The notes beneath the pieces are model-generated. The model worked only from the letters and a program-made list of their open reading frames with translations, was not told the origin of the DNA and did not search any database. A stretch of 64,000 nucleotides of DNA from Pyxicephalus adspersus (Eukaryota; Chordata; Amphibia; Anura; Pyxicephalidae), in assembly GCF_032062135.1 (NCBI RefSeq), contig NC_092858.1, positions 167,757,626-167,821,625 on the forward strand, written 5' to 3'. A program made the position numbers and the translations under genes. Shown here piece after piece: positions 12,275 to 23,045 of this stretch (positions are counted from its first letter, which is position 1; each line of letters starts with the position of its first letter).

Positions 12275-12800
12275 GTGACCAATTGCTCTAATAATTGGGC
12301 CATGCTCATTGCCTCCCCCCATGAGGACATCACAATACCATTGATGGGGTCCTCAGGACCCTTTATGAATATTTTGAAGGACATTCAATTGGAACAGTAC
12401 TATTTGCTCCAGTGGAGATCATTGATGGAGCCATGCTCATTCCCTCCTGCCCCCATTAAGTCATCACAATACCATCAATGGAGTTTCAGGTCCCTTTAGA
12501 ACCATTTTGATGGACAGGCAACTGGAACAGTACTACTTTTGCTAGTGGTGATCAGTGATTAGGCCTTTCTCATTGACTCCCCACATTGAGATATCCAATG
12601 TTCATGGGGTCTTCAGGACCCTTTAGGGCCATTTAGAAGGTGAGCCAACTGGAACAGTAACACTTGCTCTAGTGGAGATCAGTGATCTGGCCATGCTCAC
12701 TGCCACCCCTCATCATTACATCACAATACCATTGATGGGGTCTTCAGGACCTGTGAGGACCATTTTGAAGGAAAGCCAATTAGAGCTGTCTACATTACCA
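12275..12800 (+). repeat. Tandem repeat, ~130 bp x 4
   Basis: Four units each contain 'ggccatgctcattgc' or a variant, 'acatcacaataccat', 'tgatggggtcttcaggacc', and 'aactggaacagtac...ttgct...agtggagatc'. The 'gatca' landmark falls at about 12417, 12550 and 12677, giving periods of 127-134 bases. A more diverged half unit lies upstream (12000-12130). Short ORFs here are repeat-derived. Confidence 0.7.
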
Positions 12801-15800
12801 GGCTGTGACCTTGGCAAAATAGGGACTTCCCACTTTGCAGTAAAGAACAAAGAAGATCCAAGATTTAGGTAAATACTTGTAATAATTACAATAGACTGTT
12901 TTAAATTGGTGTGACAATTAGCTACAGGGAGTTGGAGTATTATTTTATGAGGGGAGGGTCTCCCTAACCACAGCACAGTTGAATACATAGGACAGGATTG
13001 CCAGAGATCAATGGGTTACCCAAAAAGACAGCCTAGTAGACACCTTGCTTGGAACATCTATTAATCTGATCTAAACATCAGACTAAGCCATTAAGGTTGA
13101 CCACTTCTTTATAAAAGCAAGTACTAGTAAAACAGTGGGTAAACTGGTAATCATTGATAAAATTAAGGATCAAGCCAGCTGGTATGAATTGGGCAATGGC
13201 AACACTGCTGTTTTTTTCTGCTGAAATATCGTCAGTTTTCAGTTTTATAAATGTGGCCCATAAACAGTAGACTTTCTTCTAAAATGATACAATGCTTTCC
13301 ATGTAAAAAGAAGACTAGAGCTCTACCTGCTGGCTAGATAGAAAACATGGTATTCATTTACAAAATTTGATATTAAGCTGCTACAACTATTTATCTGTGT
13401 GATTTTTGATTCACCCTATAATTCAGCTTTTCAGTATACAATAAATACAAAATGTTGGAAAACCTTTGCTTCCTTTGCTGTGCTAGATTTGGACAGTCTG
13501 CAGCCATGTTTTGGGTAAGAGCAGACACATCCGAATACTTTTATGTGATTAATGATAGAATGGGGTCTAGAGCCTCCATGCAGAGCAGACTTTACATAAA
13601 TAAATATCTAATGAGTCCGGGAGTCTGCAGATCAATTTATAAGAACAAGCTTTATCACAGGGGCTTGTAAAACGCTACCATGCTTAAAGAAGAACAGCCC
13701 TTAAATAGAATTTTCATGATACATGTAATAAAAACAGATAAGTGTTGTCATTCTCTTCGTTTCTGGACGAGGCTGCCATTATTTTCCACCTTACCCTAAA
13801 TCTATGTGTGCCCGGGTACAGAGTCATATTAAGATATGAAGTTGCCCTAGATTCACTGGAATGGGAACACCTCTTGTCTAGGCTGTACCCCTGGTGTCAT
13901 GTGACTACTTCGGCAATATCTCAGAATGAGCTTGGTGGATGCACAAGGGCTCAGCTGGATAGGCAGCTTATTTTTTATGTGCAGGTCAACAAACAAAGGC
14001 AGAGTTGGCTTCTTGAAGTGTGGCAGGTCCTATGACTCTTTACAATACCCCTTTTACCCCATTAAAATTTTCTTGCTCCAATTATCCAATATTGGTCTGA
14101 AGAGGAAAACCTAATAAATAGCAATATATCAAATATAGTTAGTTCTGAGGCTAGGTGCTGCATCTCTAACCTTTCGCTCCTGGTATTGGCAAATGAGGGC
14201 CAATATGGTAAATTCAGCCATGCCTTGCTGTCCATTGACCCTAAAGCCTCAGTACCCAGAATAAGAATGTAAATCAGGGCCTGTGACTTCACAAGCTGCA
14301 TGTTTGTTTCATGACATGAGAAAGTGTTGAAATCAGAGATAGACAGACAATTAGAAATTTTAGAAGCAGGTTGGCAATGAGGGACTATGGTGTACCATGG
14401 CAGTGTTAGAGTTTGTCCCATTCCCTGCATTCCCTGTTACCCAAATTTTGCTGGACAGCCAATTGGGAAGTTTCCTTGTAGATAGGCTCCCACGTCGTCC
14501 TGGAACCCTCCTTTGTCCCAGCGCAGAGGAATCACTGAGCGCCGCCATTTTCATTTGTCTTCTTTTTCTGGCTATGTCATCCAATCTCACACTGCTCAGC
14601 CACAAGATCAGAGGATGTAACCTGTTGTAAGAGAAAAAAAAAAGTGCTGATTTCACTGCGCATGTGATTTTTTTCCCCTGTGTAGGAGAATAGCCCAGAT
14701 CTCGGCAGCCAGAAGCCTCCTGGTTTGCGTGACTACCCCAGAAAGTTCTGCGCTCCTATTCTGTCTGTACTACCGTGGAGAGAGGCTTCACCATTTTTTC
14801 CCAAGTTTTTATGTAAAAAAAAATTTTTGGTGATAGATCCGCCCAAACCTCAACTCTGAACATTGTAGGGATGATTTGGAGTGCTGGTTGTGAGCCAGTG
14901 ATTTCAATAATTGGCCTCACAAAGGCTCTTCTGGCTAAAAATGTCCACATTCCCACAAGGAGACCCCAAATGTTTATAAAAAGTATTCCCAGAAGAGTAA
15001 AGTTGCTTATAACCATGGACAATGGGGCTAACTCTATATTATTGCCCATGCTACCCTGTTTCCCCTATGATAAGGCACAGTCGTATATTTTTTTAAATGC
15101 CAAAATATGCCCTAGGTCCTATTTTCAGGGGGATGTCTTATTTTTCCATGAAGAATACTACAGTACACATTTATTGTAATAAACAATTTATATTACCGCT
15201 TTTTCTTTTCTTCAGTGGCTTGCAGCATGAAAAGAAAAAGCACCCAGCATGAGATTCTGAATTGTCACTCAATGCGCCCATCATTGGCACTGCTCGCCAT
15301 GGGACCTCTCAAACCGCATTTTAGCAGAAATATCTTCTGAAGGGGAAAATCTAATATTTACATCTACTTAGTGCTAAAAAAGAGATGAAGGTGGGTTGTA
15401 TTCACTGATATGAGAGAAAGAGAGAAGTGTTCATTGGCAAGACATGTTTATGGGAAAAGGAAAATTGTGCAAGCAAATGGAATTTTGTCATTATAATTTG
15501 TGAGTGGGGGTTACTGAAGCCTGGTACAGAGATATATCTGAAGCTCCAACATGAGCATTTTAATTTGCATTGTCCTATGTCTAACCATTGCAGGGCCAGG
15601 GGTCATTGAAGTCTATGACATTGAAGTCCAGACCACATTTAGTAGGGTTGGCATGCATTTTAAGTGAATGTAAATCCCAAGAAAAAAATATGGGGGAGGG
15701 TAAAGCATCATGAATTTCCATCCTTTGCTATGTCTTGGTGCTTTGGACCTCCTGCAGCTCCTTTGTAGACTTCCTGCCTACATGCACACCAGCCATATCT

Positions 15801-17141
15801 ACATGGCTATACCATGCCTGAATAATGTGTGTTCAAGCAGCAATTGTAGTCTACATTGTATATGCATGTTACAGGGTGACTATGAAAAGAGCTCAGGGAG
15901 AAGAATTGGCAAAGCCAGCAAAAAAGACCTTCATAGCAGGATCACTAGGTAATATTGTAATGAAAGCTGCCGTTTTAAAAATACTGAAAATTACTTTTAA
16001 ATATTTAATAACCTGTTATAATTTGCAATAGATTTTTGTCATTGGGTTTACAACTTGACAACGTCAATTTACCTAGGTTACTTGTTTTAAAAATTCTTTA
16101 GTTATTTTACAGCTATTCTGATTTCATTTTTATTGATATGAACTGACGGGCATAGCAAACAGTGGGATCTGTGCAGAATTGATTTGATGCCCTGCCACCC
16201 AACTGATTTTGGTCCCTGTTGGCTGATGATGGTCCAGAGTCCTTGGGCATCATACTTTGCACCTCCTTATGTCTGCCCTTGTTGATATGGTCAGAACAAT
16301 AAAATAAGAGAATAAAGCTAAAACAACAGTTTGTGCTGAGTCAATAAAAATAAAGTTATTTAAACTTATAAGTTTTCATTTTCCTAAACAAATTTTTAAC
16401 ACCGTAATCAGCAATTACAAACCTTATGTGTCTAGTATGATTGGTTGTCATAATGATCACACACTCATCCACTGCGGTTGGTTCCCAATTGTGTTGTGTT
16501 ATTTTCAAACACAGATATTGGTTATTAGTTCTGAAATAGAATGAAGATTTAAAGAGGAACTAAATTTAAAAGTCCCCCATAACAACAAAAATTCACTTAC
16601 CTTTCATCCCGCAGGGCAATTTGATCCATCCCGAGGTCTCTTCCATCGGGTGCCACGTCGTCCCGGCATCCGTCTTCATGCCGGACACAAGCAACATTCC
16701 TATTGGCTGTTGGTTTTTAGGGGTAGTGACTCTGACAACCAGCTGCCTAAATGCAGTTTGCAAGGTACACAGCTGGATGGAAGTAATTTGTTTTAATGGC
16801 AACCACTTTGATGTTTACCACTTATGAACATCCACAGCAGTTCGCTGGTTTCAATTTTTTCCTACTGTGCCTAAAGGAGAACTATGAGAAGAGAACTGTG
16901 CCTAAAACCATTAATGGACATATTGCAGTTTAAGTTTAAGCTGAAACTCAGGGTAACATACCTGGTAGAAACATTTTACGATTTTTTATCTGCCAAAGAA
17001 TTTATAATTGTATTCCAATAATTGCCAATAATATGACCCAGCCAAGTCCCAAGAGACAGAGTAGCAAGAGCTTTAACTGTAGATTTCACTGCAATTCAAG
17101 TGAACCTGTGCACCAATTTAGTGTGTATAGAAAGTAGCAAG
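12801..17141. other. Intergenic, mostly unrecognised
   Basis: 14370-14760 and 16550-16700 carry short GC-richer patches ('cccacgtcgtcctggaaccc', 'ccacgtcgtcccggcatccg') that resemble each other and are probably old repeats. The frames at 14062-14430 and 14360-14656 have no domain signature. Confidence 0.4.
15053..15180. repeat. Interspersed repeat fragment (vertebrate-type)
   Basis: 'ccctgtttcccctatgataa' and 'aggtcctattttcaggggga', 'tgtcttatttttccatgaag' and 'tacacatttattgta' match the order of a dispersed repeat I remember from several vertebrate genomes. I cannot name its class with certainty. Non-coding. Confidence 0.45.
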
Positions 17142-17817
17142 NNNNNNNNNNNNNNNNNNNNNNNNNNNNNNNNNNNNNNNNNNNNNNNNNNNNNNNNNNN
17201 NNNNNNNNNNNNNNNNNNNNNNNNNNNNNNNNNNNNNNNNNNNNNNNNNNNNNNNNNNNNNNNNNNNNNNNNNNNNNNNNNNNNNNNNNNNNNNNNNNNN
17301 NNNNNNNNNNNNNNNNNNNNNNNNNNNNNNNNNNNNNNNNNNNNNNNNNNNNNNNNNNNNNNNNNNNNNNNNNNNNNNNNNNNNNNNNNNNNNNNNNNNN
17401 NNNNNNNNNNNNNNNNNNNNNNNNNNNNNNNNNNNNNNNNNNNNNNNNNNNNNNNNNNNNNNNNNNNNNNNNNNNNNNNNNNNNNNNNNNNNNNNNNNNN
17501 NNNNNNNNNNNNNNNNNNNNNNNNNNNNNNNNNNNNNNNNNNNNNNNNNNNNNNNNNNNNNNNNNNNNNNNNNNNNNNNNNNNNNNNNNNNNNNNNNNNN
17601 NNNNNNNNNNNNNNNNNNNNNNNNNNNNNNNNNNNNNNNNNNNNNNNNNNNNNNNNNNNNNNNNNNNNNNNNNNNNNNNNNNNNNNNNNNNNNNNNNNNN
17701 NNNNNNNNNNNNNNNNNNNNNNNNNNNNNNNNNNNNNNNNNNNNNNNNNNNNNNNNNNNNNNNNNNNNNNNNNNNNNNNNNNNNNNNNNNNNNNNNNNNN
17801 NNNNNNNNNNNNNNNNN
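17142..17817. other. Assembly gap (676 N)
   Basis: Unsequenced run. The right flank is inside a family 3 MITE, so at least part of the missing sequence is probably repeat. Confidence 0.99.
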
Positions 17818-17935
17818 CATCGTCCGTGGATCCGCCAGGACGGTCATTCGGGCGATGGACAACGGGCGCTGTACACACGGCAGACTCTCGTCTGATATCG
17901 GCCCTGAGCATTCAATGGACGTGTGTACTTAGCTT
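17818..17935. mobile_element. MITE family 3 (copy 2, truncated by gap)
   Basis: Contains 'catcgtccgtggatccgcca', 'gacggtcattcgggcgatgg', 'gctgtacacacggcagactc' and the end 'gtgtgtacttagctt', as in the copies at 7.7 and 59.0 kb. The rest of the element is lost in the assembly gap at 17142-17817. Confidence 0.7.
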
Positions 17936-19066
17936 CAATTCCTTTACTGACCACAGATGCAGATTTACTGGACTGCAATGGAAGTTGCAAGTTGGAGAAA
18001 ATCTGTAAAATAAAAATTGCTTCCAAAGCACAAGGCAAAATAAAACCCTCCAAGGGACACTTGTTTCTGGGACAACCCTAAAACTGTAATTCCATTCCCT
18101 CTTGGCAAGCCATGCTCTCCTGTTGTATCACCAAGACTATAAATAAAGAAAAATATCCTGGGCAGGGTACATGGATGGTACAGACAGTCTAAACTGGGAA
18201 ACCCAAAATCCTTTGTGGGAATAAGAGGCCCAGGCCCTAATTACTGGACCTCCAATGTTGAGGGAAGAAATGAGGCCTGGGCTAGTACAAGAATGGGAGG
18301 CATATACTTGCTTTCCTCCCTTTTCTTGTCAATCAGACTGCCTGTCTGCTAAATTTTTGTTAAAATTTTAGGGGAACACAATACTTTGTTTCTTTACTAG
18401 AACTGCTTTTTGTATTTTTTTAACATTGGTACATTGGTCCTCCATAATAGTGATACATCCCCTGTTGTTTGGGACATTTTCAATGAGCTCATTTAAAGCC
18501 ATCCTCTTCTTTCACATGTTATTTTTGATAGAGAGCTGATAGAATCTAAATTATATACTGTCCAAGGCCATCAAATATTTAGAACTAAAGTTAAATATTT
18601 CCTTTGGAAATATTGTCACTTGCCTTTAGTTCCGTTTTTGTAAGCTACATAACTTCATGTTTTCTGTTTGTAAAACATTTGCAAATATTGGTCCTTATCT
18701 AACCACAACTTCCCTGCTTTCAGCAGGTGCATCCCTTTGACCCGTGGATTCTTGTTTGGTTTTCTTGAGTTACAGTAACTCAGAAAAATGTCTGTAAATT
18801 TTTAACTATTTCATAAAATACTAAGGTAGCACATTACTCCAATTCAACTATACTATTCAACTGATCTATATGAATATTCCAATCTAAAAACCCCGGCATT
18901 TATATTAGGCTGTCCCTTTGTGGCTATTGCAGTATCTATTGATTTAAGGAAGGCTCCCAAGATTTTGCCCATTCAGCCAAATAATAACTTGTTCAGGTAC
19001 TGATTTTGAATGAGAAGACTTAGCCAGCAATTGGAGTTCCAATTCATGCCAGTGGTGTTCAGTAGG
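17936..19066. other. Intergenic, nothing recognised
   Basis: Unique-looking AT-rich sequence between the truncated MITE and the Tc1 remnant. Confidence 0.5.
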
Positions 19067-19345
19067 ATTGATGTGACAGGGGTCATATTGTGATGGCTGG
19101 ATGATTGGTCAAAGCATCTTCAAAACAGGAGGTCTTGATGGGTGTTCAGTGGTTAGTTTACACCAAAAGTGGTCCGAGGAAGGACCAAGGTAAGCCAACT
19201 TGGGAGTCATGGACACCCAAGGCTGGGGAGACCCAAACCCATCAGGTCTTATGGTAAAGAAAATGTACTGTAGTAAAAACTGCTGATAAACATAATAATG
19301 GCCATGGGAGAAACGTGTTAGACCACAAAAACAGGTTTACCTAAT
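19067..19345 (+). pseudogene. Tc1/mariner transposase N-terminal remnant (copy A)
   Basis: 'ggatgattggtcaaagcat' at 19099-19117, 'aaaagtggtccgaggaagg' near 19165 and 'ggagtcatggacacccaagg' near 19203 follow, in order, the coding sequence of the DNA-binding (paired-like helix-turn-helix) end of fish and frog Tc1-like transposases as I remember them. 'ctgtagtaaaaactgctgat' and a diverged 'gaaacgtgttagaccac' come next. Stops and indels break the frame, and the catalytic DDE part is absent. A matching inverted copy lies at about 20690-20975. Confidence 0.65.
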
Positions 19346-20689
19346 TTGCAAAGTGAACCACTTCTACCCTTACCAATATTTCAAACAACACTTTCATAAT
19401 AATCAGGGGCAACTTTAATTGATCTTCTATTACAGATCAACTACTTGCAAGCTTTTTTTTGCTTGTGAGGAAGAGATCCAACAGTTCAATGTGAGACAGC
19501 TTGAATGAAATCTACTGTAAATTAAGCAACGATTAGCAAGAAATTAAAGGGAACCAGTCACAACTGATTTGTGCACTTTAAAGCCATACCAAGCAAGAGG
19601 AGACCTATCAAGAGAAAAAAATGGTCCACACAGTACCTCTTACCCATTGGTTTCAGTCAGTGGAGTGGTGTTTTATCTTTGGTGTCGGATGGAGGAATAT
19701 GATCCATAATTGTTTTTAGCGTAATAACTAGTGTCTCATTCTTGTGTTAATACCACCTGGTGGTATTGAAAGGCATAATGGAACATTACTGGTGCGATTG
19801 GGAAGAGTTGTGCACCATTGTTAGTGTAAGTTTGAGGAACACAGTCCCATCCTTGTCCAGCCAGAAGAAAAGTGCTCCATTATTGGTGTCAGTAGAAAGA
19901 ACAGGTTTTTACCAGGTAATATCTAGGTCTGCAAGGGCAACTGATATACACAAAATTAGATTAAAATCCTTTGTATCTATAAATTAAACTTTTTGTGCTC
20001 AAAGTTCAACTTTAGGTTTCTGTTTCTTTAAGATTTTAAGGTTTTTGACCAATTCTATATATTGTAGATATTATCGAGATTCAAGTTTATTGTTGAAATC
20101 TTGATGACTCACTAATTATTTTACCAGTGTTACCATTCATTGGATGATTTATCAAGCAGTTTTTTTTTAACACACCAAAGCAGCATAAAGGGTAAAGTGA
20201 TGTGAGGTCATTGGGCTTACCTGGTCAGAGGTGCAAGGTAGTCAGTAATGCTTCTTCCTTTCAAAAGATCCAACCATAGTCCTTACTGGCAATCAAAACC
20301 TCACATAGAACCTATATTTTCCTCATCCAGGAAGACTCTAAAAGACACAGCTGAAGAGGAAAGTACATCTTGGGTTTTACTGCCATTTTTTAATGGCAAC
20401 ATAAAGTGGGACCAGTAGACCCATTACTAAGGCTCTAGTTGGCACTCCGAAAGATCTGCAGCTGCTCAGCTTCTTATGCAAAAAATTGAGATTCAGGATC
20501 ATTTCATACCTGCGGTAGAAAAGTGCACAAATGGCCACTCCAGGAGCATATAATACTGGTGCTGTGTGCCTACGAGGTGTTGCTTTCTGGAATCACACTG
20601 CAATATGCTGCGGCCATGTGCAATAAATGAATGGAGGAGGTTGGGGCCACAGCTTGTGGCAGAACTCTGGGGTTCACTGTGGGTATAAA
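19346..20689. other. Spacer between the inverted Tc1 remnants
   Basis: No DDE catalytic remnant could be read on either strand. Some 'ggtgtcagtag' and 'tggtgtcggatgg' words repeat loosely at 19670-19910. Origin unknown. Confidence 0.45.
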
Positions 20690-20975
20690 GTTGCTGATAT
20701 TGTGTGTTCTAACACCTGTATCCTATGGCCATCATTACATTTATCAGCAGTTTTTACTACAGTAGATCTTCATTATGAAAAGCCCTGATGGGTTTGGGTC
20801 TCCCCAGCCTTGGGTGTCCATGACTCCCAAGTCGGCTTACCTCGGTCCTTCCATGGACCACTTTTGGTGTAAACTAAACAGTGAATTCCTGTTTTGGAAA
20901 TGCTTTGACCAATCATCCAGCCATCACAATCTGACCCATATCAAAGTAACCTTTGGGAACTGTTTACTTGCTGCC
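20690..20975 (-). pseudogene. Tc1/mariner transposase N-terminal remnant (copy B, inverted)
   Basis: Reverse complement of copy A, with a 49-base identical run (20784-20832 against 19198-19246) and another 19-base identity at 20900-20918. On the minus strand it continues with 'gatacaggtgttagaacaca', which matches the next part of the Tc1-like transposase coding region. The frame is broken; non-functional. Together with copy A it forms an inverted pair about 1.35 kb apart. Confidence 0.65.
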
Positions 20976-21079
20976 TAATATATTCCACCCCATGAGGTGG
21001 CCATTGTATCCAGATCATCAATAATGTGCACTTTACCACCCAGTGGTTTTATTGCATTGGCTGATCAGTGTATATATAA

Positions 21080-21185
21080 TGATACAGTGTATATACTAAA
21101 ATCCTATTGCTATGAGTTACCTCGCCATCATTCCTTGCCCTAGTTTATCCAACCCAGGCCACTGTGCTTTGGATACACTGTATCA
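21080..21185. repeat. Short inverted-repeat element
   Basis: 'tgatacagtgta' at 21080-21091 is exactly complementary to 'tacactgtatca' at 21174-21185. It may be a small MITE remnant; no other copy was noticed. Confidence 0.35.
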
Positions 21186-21424
21186 ATACAGATACTATAA
21201 ATATGAAAAATACAGATCTTAGTGTATACAGATATAGCCAATACAATTGTCCAAAGAATTTTAATTAAAAAAAAAGATATTAAATAGAATCTATCAATTG
21301 ATAGTCTCAATAATCACATTTCTTATTTTTTTTTATTTCTTTATAAAGCCTCCATCAACATAAATAATTGATTGCTTATTCAATAAAATAAATTTATATA
21401 ATAATTATATTTTTTATTCTGCAA

Positions 21425-21700
21425 ATTTGAGAAAAAAGACGTCGACATTTTATGTCGTTGCTTTCATTCAGTTATAAAAAAAAAAACGAAGGACGTTGCA
21501 CCAATGAAAATAGAAGAGCGGGGCTGGACCAAGGAAGGAAAAAAACCCTTTCGCCAACAGCGTCCCAGGCGGACGCTTTGCAGAAAGTTCACGAAACGCA
21601 GTGATTTTTTTTTCCTCCGCCCCGTGCTCCTCGCCATGGACGCGCTGGGTTGCCTGGAAGCTGCGCGAAGCCACTGACAAACCCATGATAGGGTTAACAT
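21425..21700 (+). promoter_or_regulatory. CpG-rich putative DSCAM promoter
   Basis: I count about 20 CpG dinucleotides between 21438 and 21670, against very few in the flanking AT-rich DNA. Visible words are a GACGTCGAC block near 21439 (CRE-like core GACGTC), a CCAAT word at 21501, a GAGCGGGGC box-like word near 21516, and GGCGGACGC near 21570. No clear TATA box lies at a suitable distance. The position just upstream of the DSCAM first exon and the CpG density suggest a TATA-less CpG-island promoter. This follows from composition and context only. Confidence 0.55.
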
Positions 21701-21822
21701 TATTCTCTGCTCCTGCTCAGAGGGAGAGGAGGTTAGGAGAGGGAGCAATCTGATTAAAGCTGAGGAAGAGGAAACATGCACTTGCCTGTCTGCTTGTTCC
21801 CTGGATCTGGTGGTTGAAGGTT

Positions 21823-21927
21823 ATGCGTGAGGAGCTTTTTTTCTTTTTTGATTTTTTTTTTAATTTTTTTTTGGATTGGGAATTTTGGAGCAAAAGGAAC
21901 CGGGGATGGTTGCCTTTTTGCATTTAA
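21823..21927 (+). other. Possible upstream ORF 1 in DSCAM leader (34 codons)
   Basis: ATG at 21823 opens a frame that runs through the T-rich part of the leader and stops at TAA 21925-21927. The product would be rich in phenylalanine because it reads the T runs, so it is unlikely to be a functional peptide. It matters only if transcription starts upstream of 21823. Confidence 0.25.
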
Positions 21928-22071
21928 GGATTTTTTACCTGTGGACCTGACCCTTGAAAAAATTCAAAAAAGAAAAGAAATATATTAAGAAGAAGAATAA
22001 AAGCTCAATTGTAATTTTTTTGTTGCCTGCATTTGAACACACCTGGGCTTGCAGCACCCGCCTCCCTGTCT

Positions 22072-22137
22072 ATGCAGGCTTGGTCTCACTGTGGAAGCCA
22101 GCAAGAGAAAGAGAGAGAGAGTGACAAGGAGCCGTAG
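22072..22137 (+). other. Possible upstream ORF 2 in DSCAM leader (21 codons)
   Basis: ATG at 22072 opens a 21-codon frame ending with TAG at 22135-22137, about 175 bases before the DSCAM start. The second half of the peptide is charged (QQEKERESDKEP), from a GAGAGA run. The frame ends well before the main ATG, so reinitiation is possible. Its effect on translation is inference. Confidence 0.35.
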
Positions 22138-22311
22138 ACTGATCGCTTGGGGCTTAAGGACAATCAGCCACCTCCTTCAGAACAGGGCCAGCTGGGGCCA
22201 AGAGAGCTGGAGTCCTTTATTTTTTCTTTTTTGCCTTTATTAACCTTTTTTGACACATAAGGGGAAGGAGAGTGGAGGAGAGAGCCTGACGCTGGGAGGA
22301 GAGACAGGAGC

Positions 22312-22354
22312 ATGTGGATACTGCTTGTCTTCTGGTTCCAAAGCATCGTAAATG
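22312..22354 (+). CDS. DSCAM: DSCAM first coding exon (signal peptide), partial gene
   Basis: The exon encodes MWILLVFWFQSIVN, then one extra base (G), then the splice donor GTAAGC at 22355, so the intron is phase 1. From memory, vertebrate DSCAM begins MWILALSLFQSFAN followed by a split V codon. The two share MWIL, FQS and the final N, have the same 14-codon length, and break at the same place. The peptide is a short hydrophobic signal sequence. The ATG has A at -3 but T at +4, a moderate Kozak context. DSCAM is a single-pass neuronal adhesion receptor with ten Ig and six fibronectin III domains, acting in self-avoidance and in axon and synapse targeting. None of those domains is in this window; exon 2 must lie beyond 64000. 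The paralogue DSCAML1 begins MWLV and fits less well. Only 14 residues support the call, so it is strong but not certain. Confidence 0.82.
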
Positions 22355-22998
22355 GTAAGCATCCTTCGCCTGCATCCCTTATTCATCCTGGCTGATTGGT
22401 ACAGGATGCTGATGGAGACACAGCAGCTAATTACCTCTCCAGTGATGTGCATGGTACAAAAAGAAAAAAAAAAAATCCCCCTCCCTTCTTTATTATTTTT
22501 TTTATATCCCCCCTTTATCCCCGTACCATATTGAGAGACTGCTCTGTAATCACCGATACTGGCACGCCGGTGCACCGTAATCAGGGTACGCATCTAACTT
22601 GGGCTGATTAGACGTTCTCATCGAGATGATTGTGCTGCTGATATATTGGTGCGTGTGACTGCAGCGCCTGTCATTGGCTGCATGGAGCCCTCTGCGCGTC
22701 GGTGACAGGGTGGCAAGCCAACGCCATGGCGTGGAGACTGCCTGGTTACATGTGACCAGTACATACCTGCATACGCGTAGATGTGTGTACTGGCCTATGT
22801 GTGTGCGGAACAAGTGCAGACATCAGTTGTGTAATTAAGTTTGTTAAGGGGTAGGTGGGCAAGGATGGTCATTTTTAGCCTTATGTGGAGGGTATTGAAA
22901 ACATTTGGGTTCCAAAAATATTGTAGTGTGTATGTATATATGTGTGCGTGTGTATATAAATATTTTTTTACATATGTATTTTTTGTGTTGTATGTGCC

Positions 22999-23002
<4 letters not shown>

Positions 23003-23040
<38 letters not shown>

Positions 23041-23045
23041 CATAT
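23003..23045 (+). repeat. (AT)n microsatellite
   Basis: Nearly pure AT dinucleotide run with one phase change. It is preceded by a diffuse GT/AT-rich zone from about 22920. Confidence 0.9.

Larger units (their letters stand above)
21700..22311 (+). other. DSCAM: Presumed DSCAM 5' UTR (exon 1, non-coding part)
   Basis: This GA- and T-rich stretch lies between the CpG-rich segment and the start codon. No strong splice acceptor is evident just before the ATG, so it is probably continuous with the coding exon. The transcription start cannot be placed from sequence; the left boundary is an estimate. The stretch contains long T runs (about 21836-21872), purine-rich GAGAGA blocks near 22106-22120 and 22261-22303, and several upstream ATGs. 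Two of these open short reading frames that end before the main start. Such a leader would be expected to reduce initiation at the main ATG, but this is inference. Confidence 0.5.

Noticed and set aside
14062..14656. 122- and 98-codon minus-strand frames
   Set aside because: No recognisable domain, no splice context, in a patch resembling dispersed repeats.
17086..18008. 258-302-codon open frames on both strands
   Set aside because: Almost wholly Ns from the assembly gap.
22312..22354. DSCAML1 instead of DSCAM
   Set aside because: DSCAML1 as I remember it starts MWLV and lacks the FQS..N pattern at the same positions; DSCAM fits better.
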